Shown: piece by piece, positions 16,050 through 25,017 of the stretch
Layout of the letters: each line of letters starts with the position of its first letter
How positions within the stretch are numbered: position 1 is the first letter of the stretch
NCBI RefSeq assembly: GCF_900129465.1
Contig: NZ_FSRA01000001.1
Location: 1,426,001-1,490,000, forward strand
DNA length: 64,000 nucleotides
From: Chitinophaga niabensis
GTDB taxonomy: Bacteria > Bacteroidota > Bacteroidia > Chitinophagales > Chitinophagaceae
Direction: 5' to 3'
Notes under the pieces: generated by a model
What the model was told of the DNA's origin: nothing
What the model saw: the letters and a program-made list of their open reading frames with translations, nothing else
Database searches by the model: none
Translations under genes and position numbers: made by a program

Positions 16050-17252
16050 ATGAGATTTTACAGCGGATATATCCTGGTTAACTTACTGCTTATATGCTCA
16101 ACTGTTTCTCTTGCGCAGGAACGGATAGTCAAAGCAGGGATGAAACCAATCACCTATATGAGAGGCACAGGAAGAACGATCACTGTGCTTAAGGAGCTGC
16201 AGGTATGGTGCAAAGGTGCCCAGCCTGACAGTGTTTTATGGGCGGTTCGCTATGCATCGCGTGGAGATACCAGCTGTGAAGACTTAGCAGCAACGTTAAA
16301 GGTATTGACGAAAAGGGAAGGCCGGAACCTGAAATTAGCCATCCTTCGCCACTATAATCCTTTTCTCAGCAAAGACGTAGTACTGAGTTATGTTTCCGAT
16401 TCCCTGAAAAAATGGAATCGCAGTAATTATCCGGATGATGCCGTACCCCCCGTGGTGCTTGAACTTCCATTCTGTATAAACAGCCGGATAACACTCCGGC
16501 CATCAGAGATCTATTTTTTCCCTTTTAATACCGGTATAGGTTATCCGGACACTTGTTTGAATGAAATGCCACTTGCTGCGTCCATCGGGAGGAGCGGAGT
16601 GGTAGAACTGGGAAGTACTGAGCTCTATTTTAATAAACCTACCTATAATTCACCGGATGAGAAGATCTCCATTATGGTGAAACAGAATGGAAAAGTGCAG
16701 GAGGATAAGATCGTTGATCAGCTTGTTTATAAGAACAAGTATAAACTGACGGATACCCTTGTGATCGGTAAAGAGCTGTTCAGGATAGACAGCATTGGAG
16801 GGGATTGGGAAAATGTTTACCTGCGCCGCTTGAAATCCGGCACACTGCAGGCAAAAATGCCGGAAGCGTATATGCGCCAGCTGGCACCATATTTTAAAAA
16901 TGCAGAGGAATACCTGATGCTTGATTTCTGGGGAACCTGGTGTAAACCATGTATTGCTGCCATGCCGGAATTACGGGAATTACACAGTAAAGTAAGGTCC
17001 AGGGTGCCCTTTGTGAGCGTTTGTTTTGATAACCCGGAGAATTATACCAGGGCAAAGGAGATCTTTGCTGAAAATAAGCTGGAATGGCCGCAGATCTTTA
17101 GCAGCATGAAGGATAGGGAGCACACCATTGTAGGCGCGCTGTCTGTAACTGTTTTTCCTACCTATATGCTCGTTAAAAAGAACGGAGATATATTTTTCAG
17201 TTCCGGCCCCACGGGGTTCAGAGAACTAAATGAGATCGTTTTGAAACATTAA
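16050..17252 (+). CDS. TlpA-like thioredoxin-fold protein with signal peptide
   Basis: 400 residues. A signal peptide (cleavage likely after VSLA) is followed by about 240 residues with no motif I recognise. The C-terminal TlpA/AhpC-TSA-type thioredoxin domain has FWGTWCKPC (Cys298-Cys301) and a cis-Pro loop near FPTYM. Such proteins act in the periplasm as thiol reductases or isomerases. It follows the precursors and is 5 bases from the glycosyltransferase, so it belongs to the same unit. With the VKOR fusion it gives the locus both an oxidase and a potential shuffling enzyme for eight-Cys peptides. Confidence 0.83.
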   Translation: MRFYSGYILVNLLLICSTVSLAQERIVKAGMKPITYMRGTGRTITVLKELQVWCKGAQPDSVLWAVRYASRGDTSCEDLAATLKVLTKREGRNLKLAILRHYNPFLSKDVVLSYVSDSLKKWNRSNYPDDAVPPVVLELPFCINSRITLRPSEIYFFPFNTGIGYPDTCLNEMPLAASIGRSGVVELGSTELYFNKPTYNSPDEKISIMVKQNGKVQEDKIVDQLVYKNKYKLTDTLVIGKELFRIDSIGGDWENVYLRRLKSGTLQAKMPEAYMRQLAPYFKNAEEYLMLDFWGTWCKPCIAAMPELRELHSKVRSRVPFVSVCFDNPENYTRAKEIFAENKLEWPQIFSSMKDREHTIVGALSVTVFPTYMLVKKNGDIFFSSGPTGFRELNEIVLKH

Positions 17253-17257
17253 CCCTT

Positions 17258-19015
17258 TTGAAAATTGATTTAATGGTTTTTCTTTCCGCTCAGCCAGACG
17301 ACTATTATTTCACATGGCAGATTGAACTGCAGATCTTTAATTTCAATAAGCTCGGGATCCTCCCGGAGAATATTCATATACTGATCGGGTACGATCCCAA
17401 AAAGCAGCTCAGTCATTACTTCCATGATATTATAGATAAGTGGAAACACAAGGCATCCTTTTTTGTATACCCCGATGAACGGCAACAAAAGAAATACCCT
17501 TCTTCCATAAGGCCTAATATTATCCGGCAACATTTTGAGCAATTCCCTGCATTGCAGCATGAGGTCATTTTTTATCATGATTCAGACATCGTGTTCCGTG
17601 AATTACCTGATTTTGAAGAGATGGCGGCAAACGATACCTGGTATGTTTCTGATACCAGGAGGTATCTTGATTCTGCCTACATTAAAAGAACAACGCGGGA
17701 AGGTTTTTTGGAAGAAATGTGTGCCACAGTGGGGATACCTCCTGATCTGGTTATAGAAAATGATCCCAATTGCGGTGGCGCACAGTACCTGTTAAAAAAT
17801 ATCCCCATTTCCTTCTGGAGTAAGATCGAAGCAGATAGTGAAGTGCTTTATGAGCAGATGCTGGTACATAACAGGGAACAATCCAGGATACCGGTTTCCA
17901 CAACTGAACCAGATCAGCCCAAAAGCAGAGGTATCCAGGCCTGGTGTGCGGATATGTGGGCACTCTTCTGGAATGCATTGCTGATGGAAAGAAAAGTAGA
18001 GATCCACCCCCAGTTGAACTTTTGCTGGGCCAGCACACCTATAGAAGATTGGCATCAGAACAGGATACTGCATTACACCGGTCATATTACGAAAACAGAG
18101 GTCTCCAAATTCAGGAAAGGTAATTACCTGCATTTCCCTCCTTATTACGACAGTGAGCTGGTGCATATCACTGAAGATACCTGCAGCTTTGCACTCACTA
18201 CCCTGATAAAGGAATTTGTAAATGAGGAAGCTAAACAACGGATCGATCTGACGGATGTAACTTTTCTGATCGCAGTGCGCATTGATTCCGATAGCAGGCT
18301 CGAAAACCTGTCTATCCTGCTGCAATACCTGAAAAAGTATTTCAATACGAATATCTGTATACTCGAGTCGGATACGGAACGGAAAGTGCCGGAAAAATTA
18401 ACGGAAGAATGCAGGTATGCTTTCGCTGAGGATACGCAATTGCTGCTATACCGCACCAGGCTGAACAATAGCCTGATATCAGAGGCATCTACAGATATTA
18501 TTGTGATCTATGACACGGATATTGTCCTGCCCATCGGCCAGATCCTGCAAAGTGTTGAAAAGTTAAGAGAAGGAAAAGCAGATATGGTATTTCCCTTTGA
18601 TGGAAGGTGTACCAGTGTAGATATGATCTTTAAAACGATGTTCAGCAGAATGCTGGACCCTGAACTATTTACTTTTAATGAAGGGAAATTTGTAACAGGT
18701 ACAAGCCATTGTTATGGCGGGGCTGTTTTCATAAACAGGGAAAAATACAGGAAAGCGGGTATGGATAATGAATACATCACCAGTTGGGGGCCGGAAGATG
18801 TGGAACGTGCAAAACGGATGAAAAATCTTGAGTATAAGGTAGAGCGGGTACCCGGCCCTTTATTTCACCTGCCACATATGAGAACTGAAAATTCGGCATA
18901 TGCCGACATAGATACGAGGGTGGGCTTTATGGAAGAATATCTTAAAGTGTGCAATATGGATAGAGCAGAGCTCGAAGATTATATCACATCGTGGCCCTGG
19001 GCGCGAGCAGTTTAA
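17258..19015 (+). CDS. Double-domain glycosyltransferase (GT-A folds)
   Basis: 585 residues. The N-terminal domain (about 1-290) has YHDSDIVF with Asp108-Ser-Asp110. The C-terminal domain (about 305-570) is GT2-like with Asp419-Thr-Asp421 (VIYDTDIVLP). It ends in a galactosyltransferase-type acceptor module (GGAVFINREKYRKAG, then SWGPEDVE). No signal peptide or membrane helix, so it acts in the cytoplasm. The start is TTG at 17258, which keeps the first beta-strand KIDLMVFL; the first ATG at 17273 would cut into it. It sits between the TlpA-like and LanC-like genes. Inference: it glycosylates the leader-bearing precursors before export, as SunS does for sublancin. Sugar and attachment residue are unknown. 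Confidence 0.82.
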   Translation: MKIDLMVFLSAQPDDYYFTWQIELQIFNFNKLGILPENIHILIGYDPKKQLSHYFHDIIDKWKHKASFFVYPDERQQKKYPSSIRPNIIRQHFEQFPALQHEVIFYHDSDIVFRELPDFEEMAANDTWYVSDTRRYLDSAYIKRTTREGFLEEMCATVGIPPDLVIENDPNCGGAQYLLKNIPISFWSKIEADSEVLYEQMLVHNREQSRIPVSTTEPDQPKSRGIQAWCADMWALFWNALLMERKVEIHPQLNFCWASTPIEDWHQNRILHYTGHITKTEVSKFRKGNYLHFPPYYDSELVHITEDTCSFALTTLIKEFVNEEAKQRIDLTDVTFLIAVRIDSDSRLENLSILLQYLKKYFNTNICILESDTERKVPEKLTEECRYAFAEDTQLLLYRTRLNNSLISEASTDIIVIYDTDIVLPIGQILQSVEKLREGKADMVFPFDGRCTSVDMIFKTMFSRMLDPELFTFNEGKFVTGTSHCYGGAVFINREKYRKAGMDNEYITSWGPEDVERAKRMKNLEYKVERVPGPLFHLPHMRTENSAYADIDTRVGFMEEYLKVCNMDRAELEDYITSWPWARAV

Positions 19016-19023
19016 AACAGCAT

Positions 19024-20106
19024 ATGAATAATCAATCAACATTAACAGCAGTTAAATCACCCACATTGCTCAAACGCCTTCACGCCGCAAGCGGAGATAC
19101 GCAATATGGACTATTGAGTGGGCAGATAGGTAGTGCTATCTTATATTACCTCTTATCCAAACACACTTCGGATGAAACATTGAAGGAAGAAGGCCTTGCT
19201 TTGCTGGATGAGATCAGTGAAAATATAACATCCATACAAAAGCTGGGTTTCGGTGATGGCCTGGCCGGTATTGGCTGGGGAGTAGAGTGGCTGGTGCAGA
19301 ATGAACTGCTGGCCGATACAAATACCGATGATGTATTGGAAGATGTGGACAACACCTTATATAAAGCCGTGATCTATACAAGAGAGAAAGATACCTCTTT
19401 AATGACCGGCATGCTCGGAAGTATCGCTTATTTTTTAAGACGGGAATTAAGCCGCAACCCCGGAACACACCGGTTTAGAAGAATCTGCCACCAGGAATGC
19501 ATCGTAATATTGACGGATTGTTTATATGAGACATTATCCGGAGAAAATGGTTTGCTGAAAGATACCCCGGAACCAGCAACGGAGAATAATTTCATTATCA
19601 ACCTGGGGCAGGTACTTACATTAATGTCTTCCATCATTGATATAAACAGGCCTACAGTTAAAGCCATACTGAGAGGATCGGTGAAGTATGCAGGGGAAGT
19701 ATTAACCGGCGTTCTATCATTAGAAGCTTCTGCCAGGCCCTTAAACGAGCACCTGAACTTTTTGTATCTCGCTATTTGTATGCTGATAGCTGGTAAAAAA
19801 CGGCAGGATAGCCTGTTGCAATCACAGGCAATTGAATACATAGGGCAATTGTATACAGCACTGCCCGGGGATGCTCTCTCAGGCCAACAGCTGCAGCTCA
19901 AAAAACTCTCTGTTCTTATGTTGCTTTATGTTCATCTGCCGAAGAATGAATATAAGGAAGAAATGGAGACGCTGATCCGCTCCCTCTCAGCGGAGGATCT
20001 GCCGTTCCTGCTTTATAATGGTTCAGGAACACTCATGCTGGCAGAAATATGTTTAAATGATCCATTGCTGATTGAAGATTGGCATGAACTTATCTTCTTG
20101 AAATAA
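19024..20106 (+). CDS. LanC-like protein without recognisable zinc site
   Basis: 360 residues from the ATG at 19024; a GTG at 18991 overlaps the glycosyltransferase and adds no conserved sequence. The N-terminal half has the Gly-rich inner-helix signatures of the LanC alpha/alpha barrel (GLLSGQIGSAILYYLLS and GFGDGLAGIGWGVEWL). The Cys and Cys-His zinc ligands expected further on are not seen; the only CH pair (RRICHQEC) is outside a CHG context. LanC cyclases add Cys to dehydrated Ser/Thr, but no dehydratase is encoded nearby. It may act as a binding scaffold for precursors, or the fold may have another use. It ends the tailoring operon. Confidence 0.72.
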   Translation: MNNQSTLTAVKSPTLLKRLHAASGDTQYGLLSGQIGSAILYYLLSKHTSDETLKEEGLALLDEISENITSIQKLGFGDGLAGIGWGVEWLVQNELLADTNTDDVLEDVDNTLYKAVIYTREKDTSLMTGMLGSIAYFLRRELSRNPGTHRFRRICHQECIVILTDCLYETLSGENGLLKDTPEPATENNFIINLGQVLTLMSSIIDINRPTVKAILRGSVKYAGEVLTGVLSLEASARPLNEHLNFLYLAICMLIAGKKRQDSLLQSQAIEYIGQLYTALPGDALSGQQLQLKKLSVLMLLYVHLPKNEYKEEMETLIRSLSAEDLPFLLYNGSGTLMLAEICLNDPLLIEDWHELIFLK

Positions 20107-20186
20107 GACGCTCCATTCTGTTTTTTTAATGTTCCCTGCCTGTGAAATAGCGTATTAGTACGCATGCCTTTCCCGTATAACCCTCC

Positions 20187-20194
20187 TAACTTTA
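20187..20194 (+). promoter_or_regulatory. Possible -7 box upstream of the duplicated-domain gene
   Basis: TAACTTTA lies 75 bases before the ATG at 20269 and matches TAnnTTTG at seven of eight positions. No well-placed TTG was found upstream, so this is weak. Confidence 0.25.
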
Positions 20195-20268
20195 TATCCG
20201 GTCTTTCTCCATTAGCCCCAGAATAGTATTCGAAACACCCCAAATAGTACACCCCAAAATTGAACATC

Positions 20269-22473
20269 ATGGAAAAACTGAAGATCCCCAATGTGTCGGC
20301 GGCTCAGTTATCAGAGCTTCTGTACAATCGCCAGACCTTCCTGCTCAACAAATTCTTCCTGCAGGACCTCAAGGCAGCCAGCATCACACAATGGGAAGAG
20401 ATCACCTGTGTAGGTTTCAACCCCGAAAAAGCAAAACTGGAAGCCATCGTAAGCATTAAACTGGCCTCCGGTTACAGCGGCGGCCTCTGCTCCAACGGCT
20501 CCAAAGAGTACGTCCGTTTCTTCGTAGACTTTAAAGATGGCAACGGCTTCCAGGACATGGGCTATTCCAGCTTCAAAGTAGCAGACATCTCCGAAGCCCC
20601 AGCGGGCCCCCAGCACCCCCTCAAGTACATGACGCATCTTTTCATCGACGATGAAAAGTACCGTAAGTTCCTGACCTGTGGTACGGCTGTGATCCCAACT
20701 GTCCGCGCCGTATTATCCTGGAATGTGGTACCCTCCACAGACCCCAATGCCACCCCGCATTATGGAAACGTAAAGGATGTGGACATTCAGCTGAAACGTA
20801 AAAGGCGTTTTATCTGGGGAGATATCTTCCAGGCCCTGGACGTAAAGATCAAACCGGACTTCCTGGCCCACATCAGCATCAACGAGGAAATTCACATCCC
20901 TCAACCACCGAACCCGCCGCTGGAAACTTTCTACGCTGCTTACAAACGTGCAAAGGTTCCCGATCACAGAACCTTCTATTCCTCCGTGGCACCCCTGCTC
21001 ACCAATGCGAAGAAGTTCAAAGCCCTCAGCAGCTACAACCTCTTCGAGGTTCAAAAGTTAAAGATAGACGTAAAGGCCATCTCGGACTTCATCCTTAAAC
21101 CCGTTAGCCAGGCAGATGTAACCTTCGAGGAACTGATGTGCGTAGGCTTAAACACACCCCTGGATACCCTCGGTGCCGTCATCAAACTAAAGAAAAGCAG
21201 CGGCTTCAGTGGCGACCTTTGCCACAATGGCTCACAGGAGCACGTGGCCTTCTGGGCAGACTGGAATAACAATGGCATCTTTGATCAATACCTCGGCACC
21301 GCCAGTATTACTGTGCATGATATTGACAATATCCCCGCAGATGGTTTATACTACAACGTAGACCTGCCCATCAATCTCACCAACCGCATCCGCACCTGCG
21401 CGCAGCCCAATATCATCAGGGTAAGGGCCGTACTATCCTGGTCGTCATTACCATCTACCACAGATCCTAATGATCTCAACACCTGGGGTAACCGGGTAGA
21501 TGCTGTTGTACAGATCCGCCCAAGCCAGGCCGCGAAAGTAGAAGCGGAACTGACGCATGTGGGAGGAGTGGACCGTGATCTGATACACCCGGTAACTTTC
21601 CTGGTGAACTCAGATACTACTAATCCTACTTCCAGCAACAACCGTCCATATGGCGGATGGGTAAGTTTCCATGGTATCATTAACCGCGCGGGTTTCAATG
21701 GTATTATCAAATACAAGATCGAATATAAGAAACATGGTGCGGCAGATAGCACCTATGCATCTGTATCTACAGCCGAAACATTCTCTATGATTGATTTTGC
21801 GCCGGATCCGAATGTAGAGTTCAGTGATACGCAAACGCCTGCTGATGGCTGGTTCATCTACAAAGAAAACCCCGCTATCGGTTTGTACAATCAAACACAT
21901 TATCTAGCAGGCTGGAGTACGAATGGTTTAACAGATGGTAATTATACGATCCGTTTTACCCATACAGATGCATTGGGTATTGAACAGGTAGCTGATCTGT
22001 TCTCTGTAGTGATCAACAATGTGCACATGACCATTAGCACAACGGCGAATGTATCCGTTGATCTCACTAAAACACTGGATCTCGTGATTGATGGTGGTGA
22101 TTGCCATTGCTATGATAAAACGGCTACCAATCACACCGTGAGCGGTCACCTCAGAGCAGTGCATCCATACTTCGCATTGTGGAGCCTGGACCTGCAACCA
22201 TCTTCACATACGCATGGAACAGTACCAACACCATCCAGCCGTTATTACGATGCATTGCCGAATGCCGGTGATGTAGGTAACCTTGCGGATAATACGGATG
22301 ATGGAGATGAAAATGCACCATGGAGCGTAGATGTATCTGCCATGGATAATTGCGGATATACAGTAAGCCTGGCTGCACGTAGCCGTGTGATCAGGGATAG
22401 TTCAACTGTATTCCCATGGTATGGTATCAAAGCTGTAGGATTCTCTGTTACGGACAAATGTCCGAATACTTAA
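20269..22473 (+). CDS. Unrecognised large protein with two internal repeats
   Basis: 734 residues from the ATG at 20269; the in-frame TTG at 20260 is less likely. No signal peptide or membrane helix. Two segments of about 130 residues repeat (near 45-180 and 285-420). Each has EE..CVG.N, SG.SG.LC.NGS.E.V.F..D, GI/GF..-.G..S and VRAVLSW...PS, a beta-rich pattern recalling GEVED-like modules. The last 300 residues are also beta-rich and contain CHCYDK and DNCGY. Third codon positions are C-rich in the first two thirds and less so afterwards, which hints at a mosaic. It follows the peptide locus but is separated by 162 bases. Function unknown. Confidence 0.7.
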   Translation: MEKLKIPNVSAAQLSELLYNRQTFLLNKFFLQDLKAASITQWEEITCVGFNPEKAKLEAIVSIKLASGYSGGLCSNGSKEYVRFFVDFKDGNGFQDMGYSSFKVADISEAPAGPQHPLKYMTHLFIDDEKYRKFLTCGTAVIPTVRAVLSWNVVPSTDPNATPHYGNVKDVDIQLKRKRRFIWGDIFQALDVKIKPDFLAHISINEEIHIPQPPNPPLETFYAAYKRAKVPDHRTFYSSVAPLLTNAKKFKALSSYNLFEVQKLKIDVKAISDFILKPVSQADVTFEELMCVGLNTPLDTLGAVIKLKKSSGFSGDLCHNGSQEHVAFWADWNNNGIFDQYLGTASITVHDIDNIPADGLYYNVDLPINLTNRIRTCAQPNIIRVRAVLSWSSLPSTTDPNDLNTWGNRVDAVVQIRPSQAAKVEAELTHVGGVDRDLIHPVTFLVNSDTTNPTSSNNRPYGGWVSFHGIINRAGFNGIIKYKIEYKKHGAADSTYASVSTAETFSMIDFAPDPNVEFSDTQTPADGWFIYKENPAIGLYNQTHYLAGWSTNGLTDGNYTIRFTHTDALGIEQVADLFSVVINNVHMTISTTANVSVDLTKTLDLVIDGGDCHCYDKTATNHTVSGHLRAVHPYFALWSLDLQPSSHTHGTVPTPSSRYYDALPNAGDVGNLADNTDDGDENAPWSVDVSAMDNCGYTVSLAARSRVIRDSSTVFPWYGIKAVGFSVTDKCPNT

Positions 22474-22483
22474 CCCCAAAGAT

Positions 22484-22509
22484 AGCGCCCCGTGTAACAG
22501 CGGGGCGCT
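22484..22509. terminator. Hairpin terminator between convergent genes
   Basis: AGCGCCCCG pairs perfectly with CGGGGCGCT across an 8-base loop, followed on the plus strand by an A/T-rich tail. It lies just after the stop at 22473 and before the convergent stop at 22518, so it probably serves at least the plus-strand gene. Confidence 0.75.
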
Positions 22510-22517
22510 TATTAAAT

Positions 22518-24899
22518 TTATTCGCTTGCTAAACTATCTGCCGGGTTCGCCAATGCTGCCTTCACCGATTGCAAACTCACCGTTATCAAAGCAATCAATA
22601 AAATAGCCCCGCCCGCTAATGCAAACAGCCACCAGGGCATAGCTGCCCGCGCCGCAAAATCCTGTAACCACTGCTGTTCCGCCCATATCGCAACAGGGAT
22701 GCCGATCACCATCGCTATCAATACCAGTTTAACATAGTCCTTTGCAAAAAGCTGAACAATGCCTATAGCACTGGCTCCCAGCACTTTTCTGATACCAATC
22801 TCTTTTGTACGCCGTGCAATATTATGCGCCGTAAGCCCCAGCAAACCAAGGCAGGTAATAAAAACAGTAAGGAAAGAAAACACCGAAATGATCTGCCCGA
22901 ATTGCACATCAGATTTATATTGCCGGTTATACAACTGGTCCAGGAAAAAATAGTCGAAGGCCCTGCCCGGATAATGAGTGAGCCAGGTTTTCTCTGCCGC
23001 GGCAATGACTTTATCCACCTCCCGGGTATTGATCTTTACCGCGATGTATTTAGCATGATGAGGAATATAATAATTGATCATAGGCAACTGTGCCTCTTTG
23101 ACTGATAGCTGGTTGAAATTCTTTACAACACCGATAACCGTTGTTTTTCCATGATAAGTGATCACCTGCCCAATGGCTTTTTCAGGTGAAGAAAAACCCA
23201 GTAAACGGCAGCTTTCTTCATTGAGCAATACTTCATTAGCATTTGCAGCACTATTGCTGAAATTCCTACCTGCCAGTAATGTCATCTTCAGTAAGGGAAT
23301 AAAACTGGAATCTATAGCATAGGCAGAAAAGTTGTAACCGTTCTTTTCACTCCCCAGCAAAGCCACGTTATTGGTGGTGTTCATATAACTGGGATCTACT
23401 CCCGGTAAAGCACCTGCTAAGGATACTTCTTTAACCGCAGGGAGTTTCAGCAGATCGTTACGCATGGCCTGATGAAGACTTACACGTGCGGAATCGCTTT
23501 TCCCGTCGTCGAGATCATTGATAACGAGGATCTGTTCAATATCCATCCCTTTATCCTGCTGCCGCATGAATTGCAGCTGCCGGTATATAACAAGTGTGAA
23601 GGCGATCACTACCGTGGCTACGGCAAACTGCCCTACCACCAATGTTCTTCTTAATGTACTTCCGCGGGCGCCACCTTTGTTGCTGGACCTGCTCATGATC
23701 ACAACTGGTTTCACCGCAGAAAGCATTATGGCAGGTTGTAGCCCGGACAGCAAACAGTTCAGCCCAAATAGAAGTACGCAGGTAGTCCAGAAGGAAGGTG
23801 AATGAAAGATTTCTGCATCCAGTGGTTTGCCCACTATTTGCAGGTAGAAGGGAATGAATACATATACCAATACCAACGCCAGGATAAAGGCCGCCAGGTT
23901 AATAAGCAGCGATTCCAGGAAGAACTGGTACACCAGGCCAAGGCGGGTAGAACCTAATACTTTCCTGATCCCTGCTTCCTTTAATCTTTCTGAAGAACGG
24001 GCAGTAGTAAGGTTTACATAATTAACGGAACCGATTACCAGGATCAGGATTGCTATCAGCAGCAGGAATTTCACGGTTCCTGCATTCCCCGGAGGCTCCG
24101 GTTCGTAAGTACGTTTGGAGTAAAGATGAATGTCTTTGATAGGCCCTGCCGTCAATATCTCATCTTTCAAACGTTGTTTGGATAAAGCAAGCAGTTTCTG
24201 ATTCAGTGCTGCAGGAGAGGCGCCGGGCACCAATTCCACATAAGTGAAGTTGTTGTTGCTGCTCCAGTTATTAAGGGTGGAATCTGTTTTGGTAACAAGG
24301 GAAAAAGGAATTAACAGATCGAACTTCAGATGAGTGTTCTCGGGAATGTCTTTAAACACACCTGTTACTGTTAGCGTGAATTTGGCTACCTGTAATACTT
24401 TTCCAACAGGACTTGTTTTCCCGAAGATCTTTTTCGCTGTATTTTCACTCAGCATAACTTCGTCAGGCCGGGTCAATGCCCTGCTTTTATTTCCTTCAAT
24501 AAGATCTATATTGAAAAGTGAGAAGTATTGTGAATCTGCTGCATATACCTTGTCTACTATAAACCCTTTTTCGCCGGACTTTACCTCTGTATTTCCCACA
24601 TGTTCTATCCGGGCATAATTCTTCACTTCAGGCATATCCTTTAACATCGTAGGGCCCAGTACCGGATAAGTTTCACAATCCGTAGTTACATATTCCGCAC
24701 CATTGTAAATATCCAGCGTTACCCGGTAGATGTTGTCTGCCTTGGTGTGAATATCCTCATAGCTATGCTCAAACCGCACATAATGGATAATAAGGAGGAA
24801 AATAGCGGTAGCCAGTGCCAGGCCAGTGATATTAATAGCGCTGTAAACCCTGTCTTTCCAGATATTCCTGTAAGCGATCTTTAGATGGTTTCTGAGCAT
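22518..24899 (-). CDS. FtsX/MacB-type ABC transporter permease
   Basis: 793 residues. The start MLRNHLKIAYRNIWKDR and first helix (about 20-42) are typical of the large Bacteroidota permeases. There are two MacB-like periplasmic domains and two FtsX-type helix sets, the first near 275-420 and the second near 665-780. Each set contains a GIRKVLG loop (EAGIRKVLGST and EIGIRKVLGAS), a hallmark of the family. The ATPase is encoded elsewhere. Such MacB-like machines move lipoproteins, peptides or drugs, or transmit signals; the cargo cannot be told. A candidate sigma-54 promoter with an upstream palindrome precedes it. Confidence 0.9.
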   Translation of the reverse strand: MLRNHLKIAYRNIWKDRVYSAINITGLALATAIFLLIIHYVRFEHSYEDIHTKADNIYRVTLDIYNGAEYVTTDCETYPVLGPTMLKDMPEVKNYARIEHVGNTEVKSGEKGFIVDKVYAADSQYFSLFNIDLIEGNKSRALTRPDEVMLSENTAKKIFGKTSPVGKVLQVAKFTLTVTGVFKDIPENTHLKFDLLIPFSLVTKTDSTLNNWSSNNNFTYVELVPGASPAALNQKLLALSKQRLKDEILTAGPIKDIHLYSKRTYEPEPPGNAGTVKFLLLIAILILVIGSVNYVNLTTARSSERLKEAGIRKVLGSTRLGLVYQFFLESLLINLAAFILALVLVYVFIPFYLQIVGKPLDAEIFHSPSFWTTCVLLFGLNCLLSGLQPAIMLSAVKPVVIMSRSSNKGGARGSTLRRTLVVGQFAVATVVIAFTLVIYRQLQFMRQQDKGMDIEQILVINDLDDGKSDSARVSLHQAMRNDLLKLPAVKEVSLAGALPGVDPSYMNTTNNVALLGSEKNGYNFSAYAIDSSFIPLLKMTLLAGRNFSNSAANANEVLLNEESCRLLGFSSPEKAIGQVITYHGKTTVIGVVKNFNQLSVKEAQLPMINYYIPHHAKYIAVKINTREVDKVIAAAEKTWLTHYPGRAFDYFFLDQLYNRQYKSDVQFGQIISVFSFLTVFITCLGLLGLTAHNIARRTKEIGIRKVLGASAIGIVQLFAKDYVKLVLIAMVIGIPVAIWAEQQWLQDFAARAAMPWWLFALAGGAILLIALITVSLQSVKAALANPADSLASE

Positions 24900-24926
24900 A
24901 GCGGGTTGTTTATGGGAACAGCAGTA

Positions 24927-24941
24927 ACAGGAATTGTGCCA
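24927..24941 (-). promoter_or_regulatory. Candidate sigma-54 (-24/-12) promoter
   Basis: Read on the minus strand, TGGCACAATTCCTGT fits the sigma-54 pattern TGGCAC-N5-TTGC, with the -24 element exact and the -12 element partly matched. It lies about 28 bases before the permease start codon. The set of TGTCCG half-sites upstream strengthens it. Confidence 0.5.
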
Positions 24942-24982
24942 TGGGTTAAATTATTGTAAATCAATTATCTGGATAGGAATAT

Positions 24983-25010
24983 CTGTCCGGATACGGACAG
25001 GCAATGTCCG
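24983..25010. promoter_or_regulatory. Palindromic enhancer-like site (TGTCCG/CGGACA)
   Basis: CTGTCCG-GATA-CGGACAG (24983-25000) is a perfect inverted repeat, and a third half-site TGTCCG follows at 25005-25010. It sits about 45 bases upstream of the candidate sigma-54 promoter, a suitable place for an activator of the NtrC type. It may also fold after the stop of the preceding minus-strand gene at 25018. Confidence 0.5.
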
Positions 25011-25017
25011 CAGATGA

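Noticed and set aside
18991..19023. GTG start for the LanC-like gene inside the glycosyltransferase gene
   Set aside because: The added 11 residues have no family-like sequence; the ATG at 19024 follows the upstream stop closely.
14888..20106. Class I lanthipeptide cluster because of the LanC-like gene
   Set aside because: No LanB dehydratase or LanM is encoded, the LanC-like protein lacks visible zinc ligands, and the locus is rich in disulfide enzymes.
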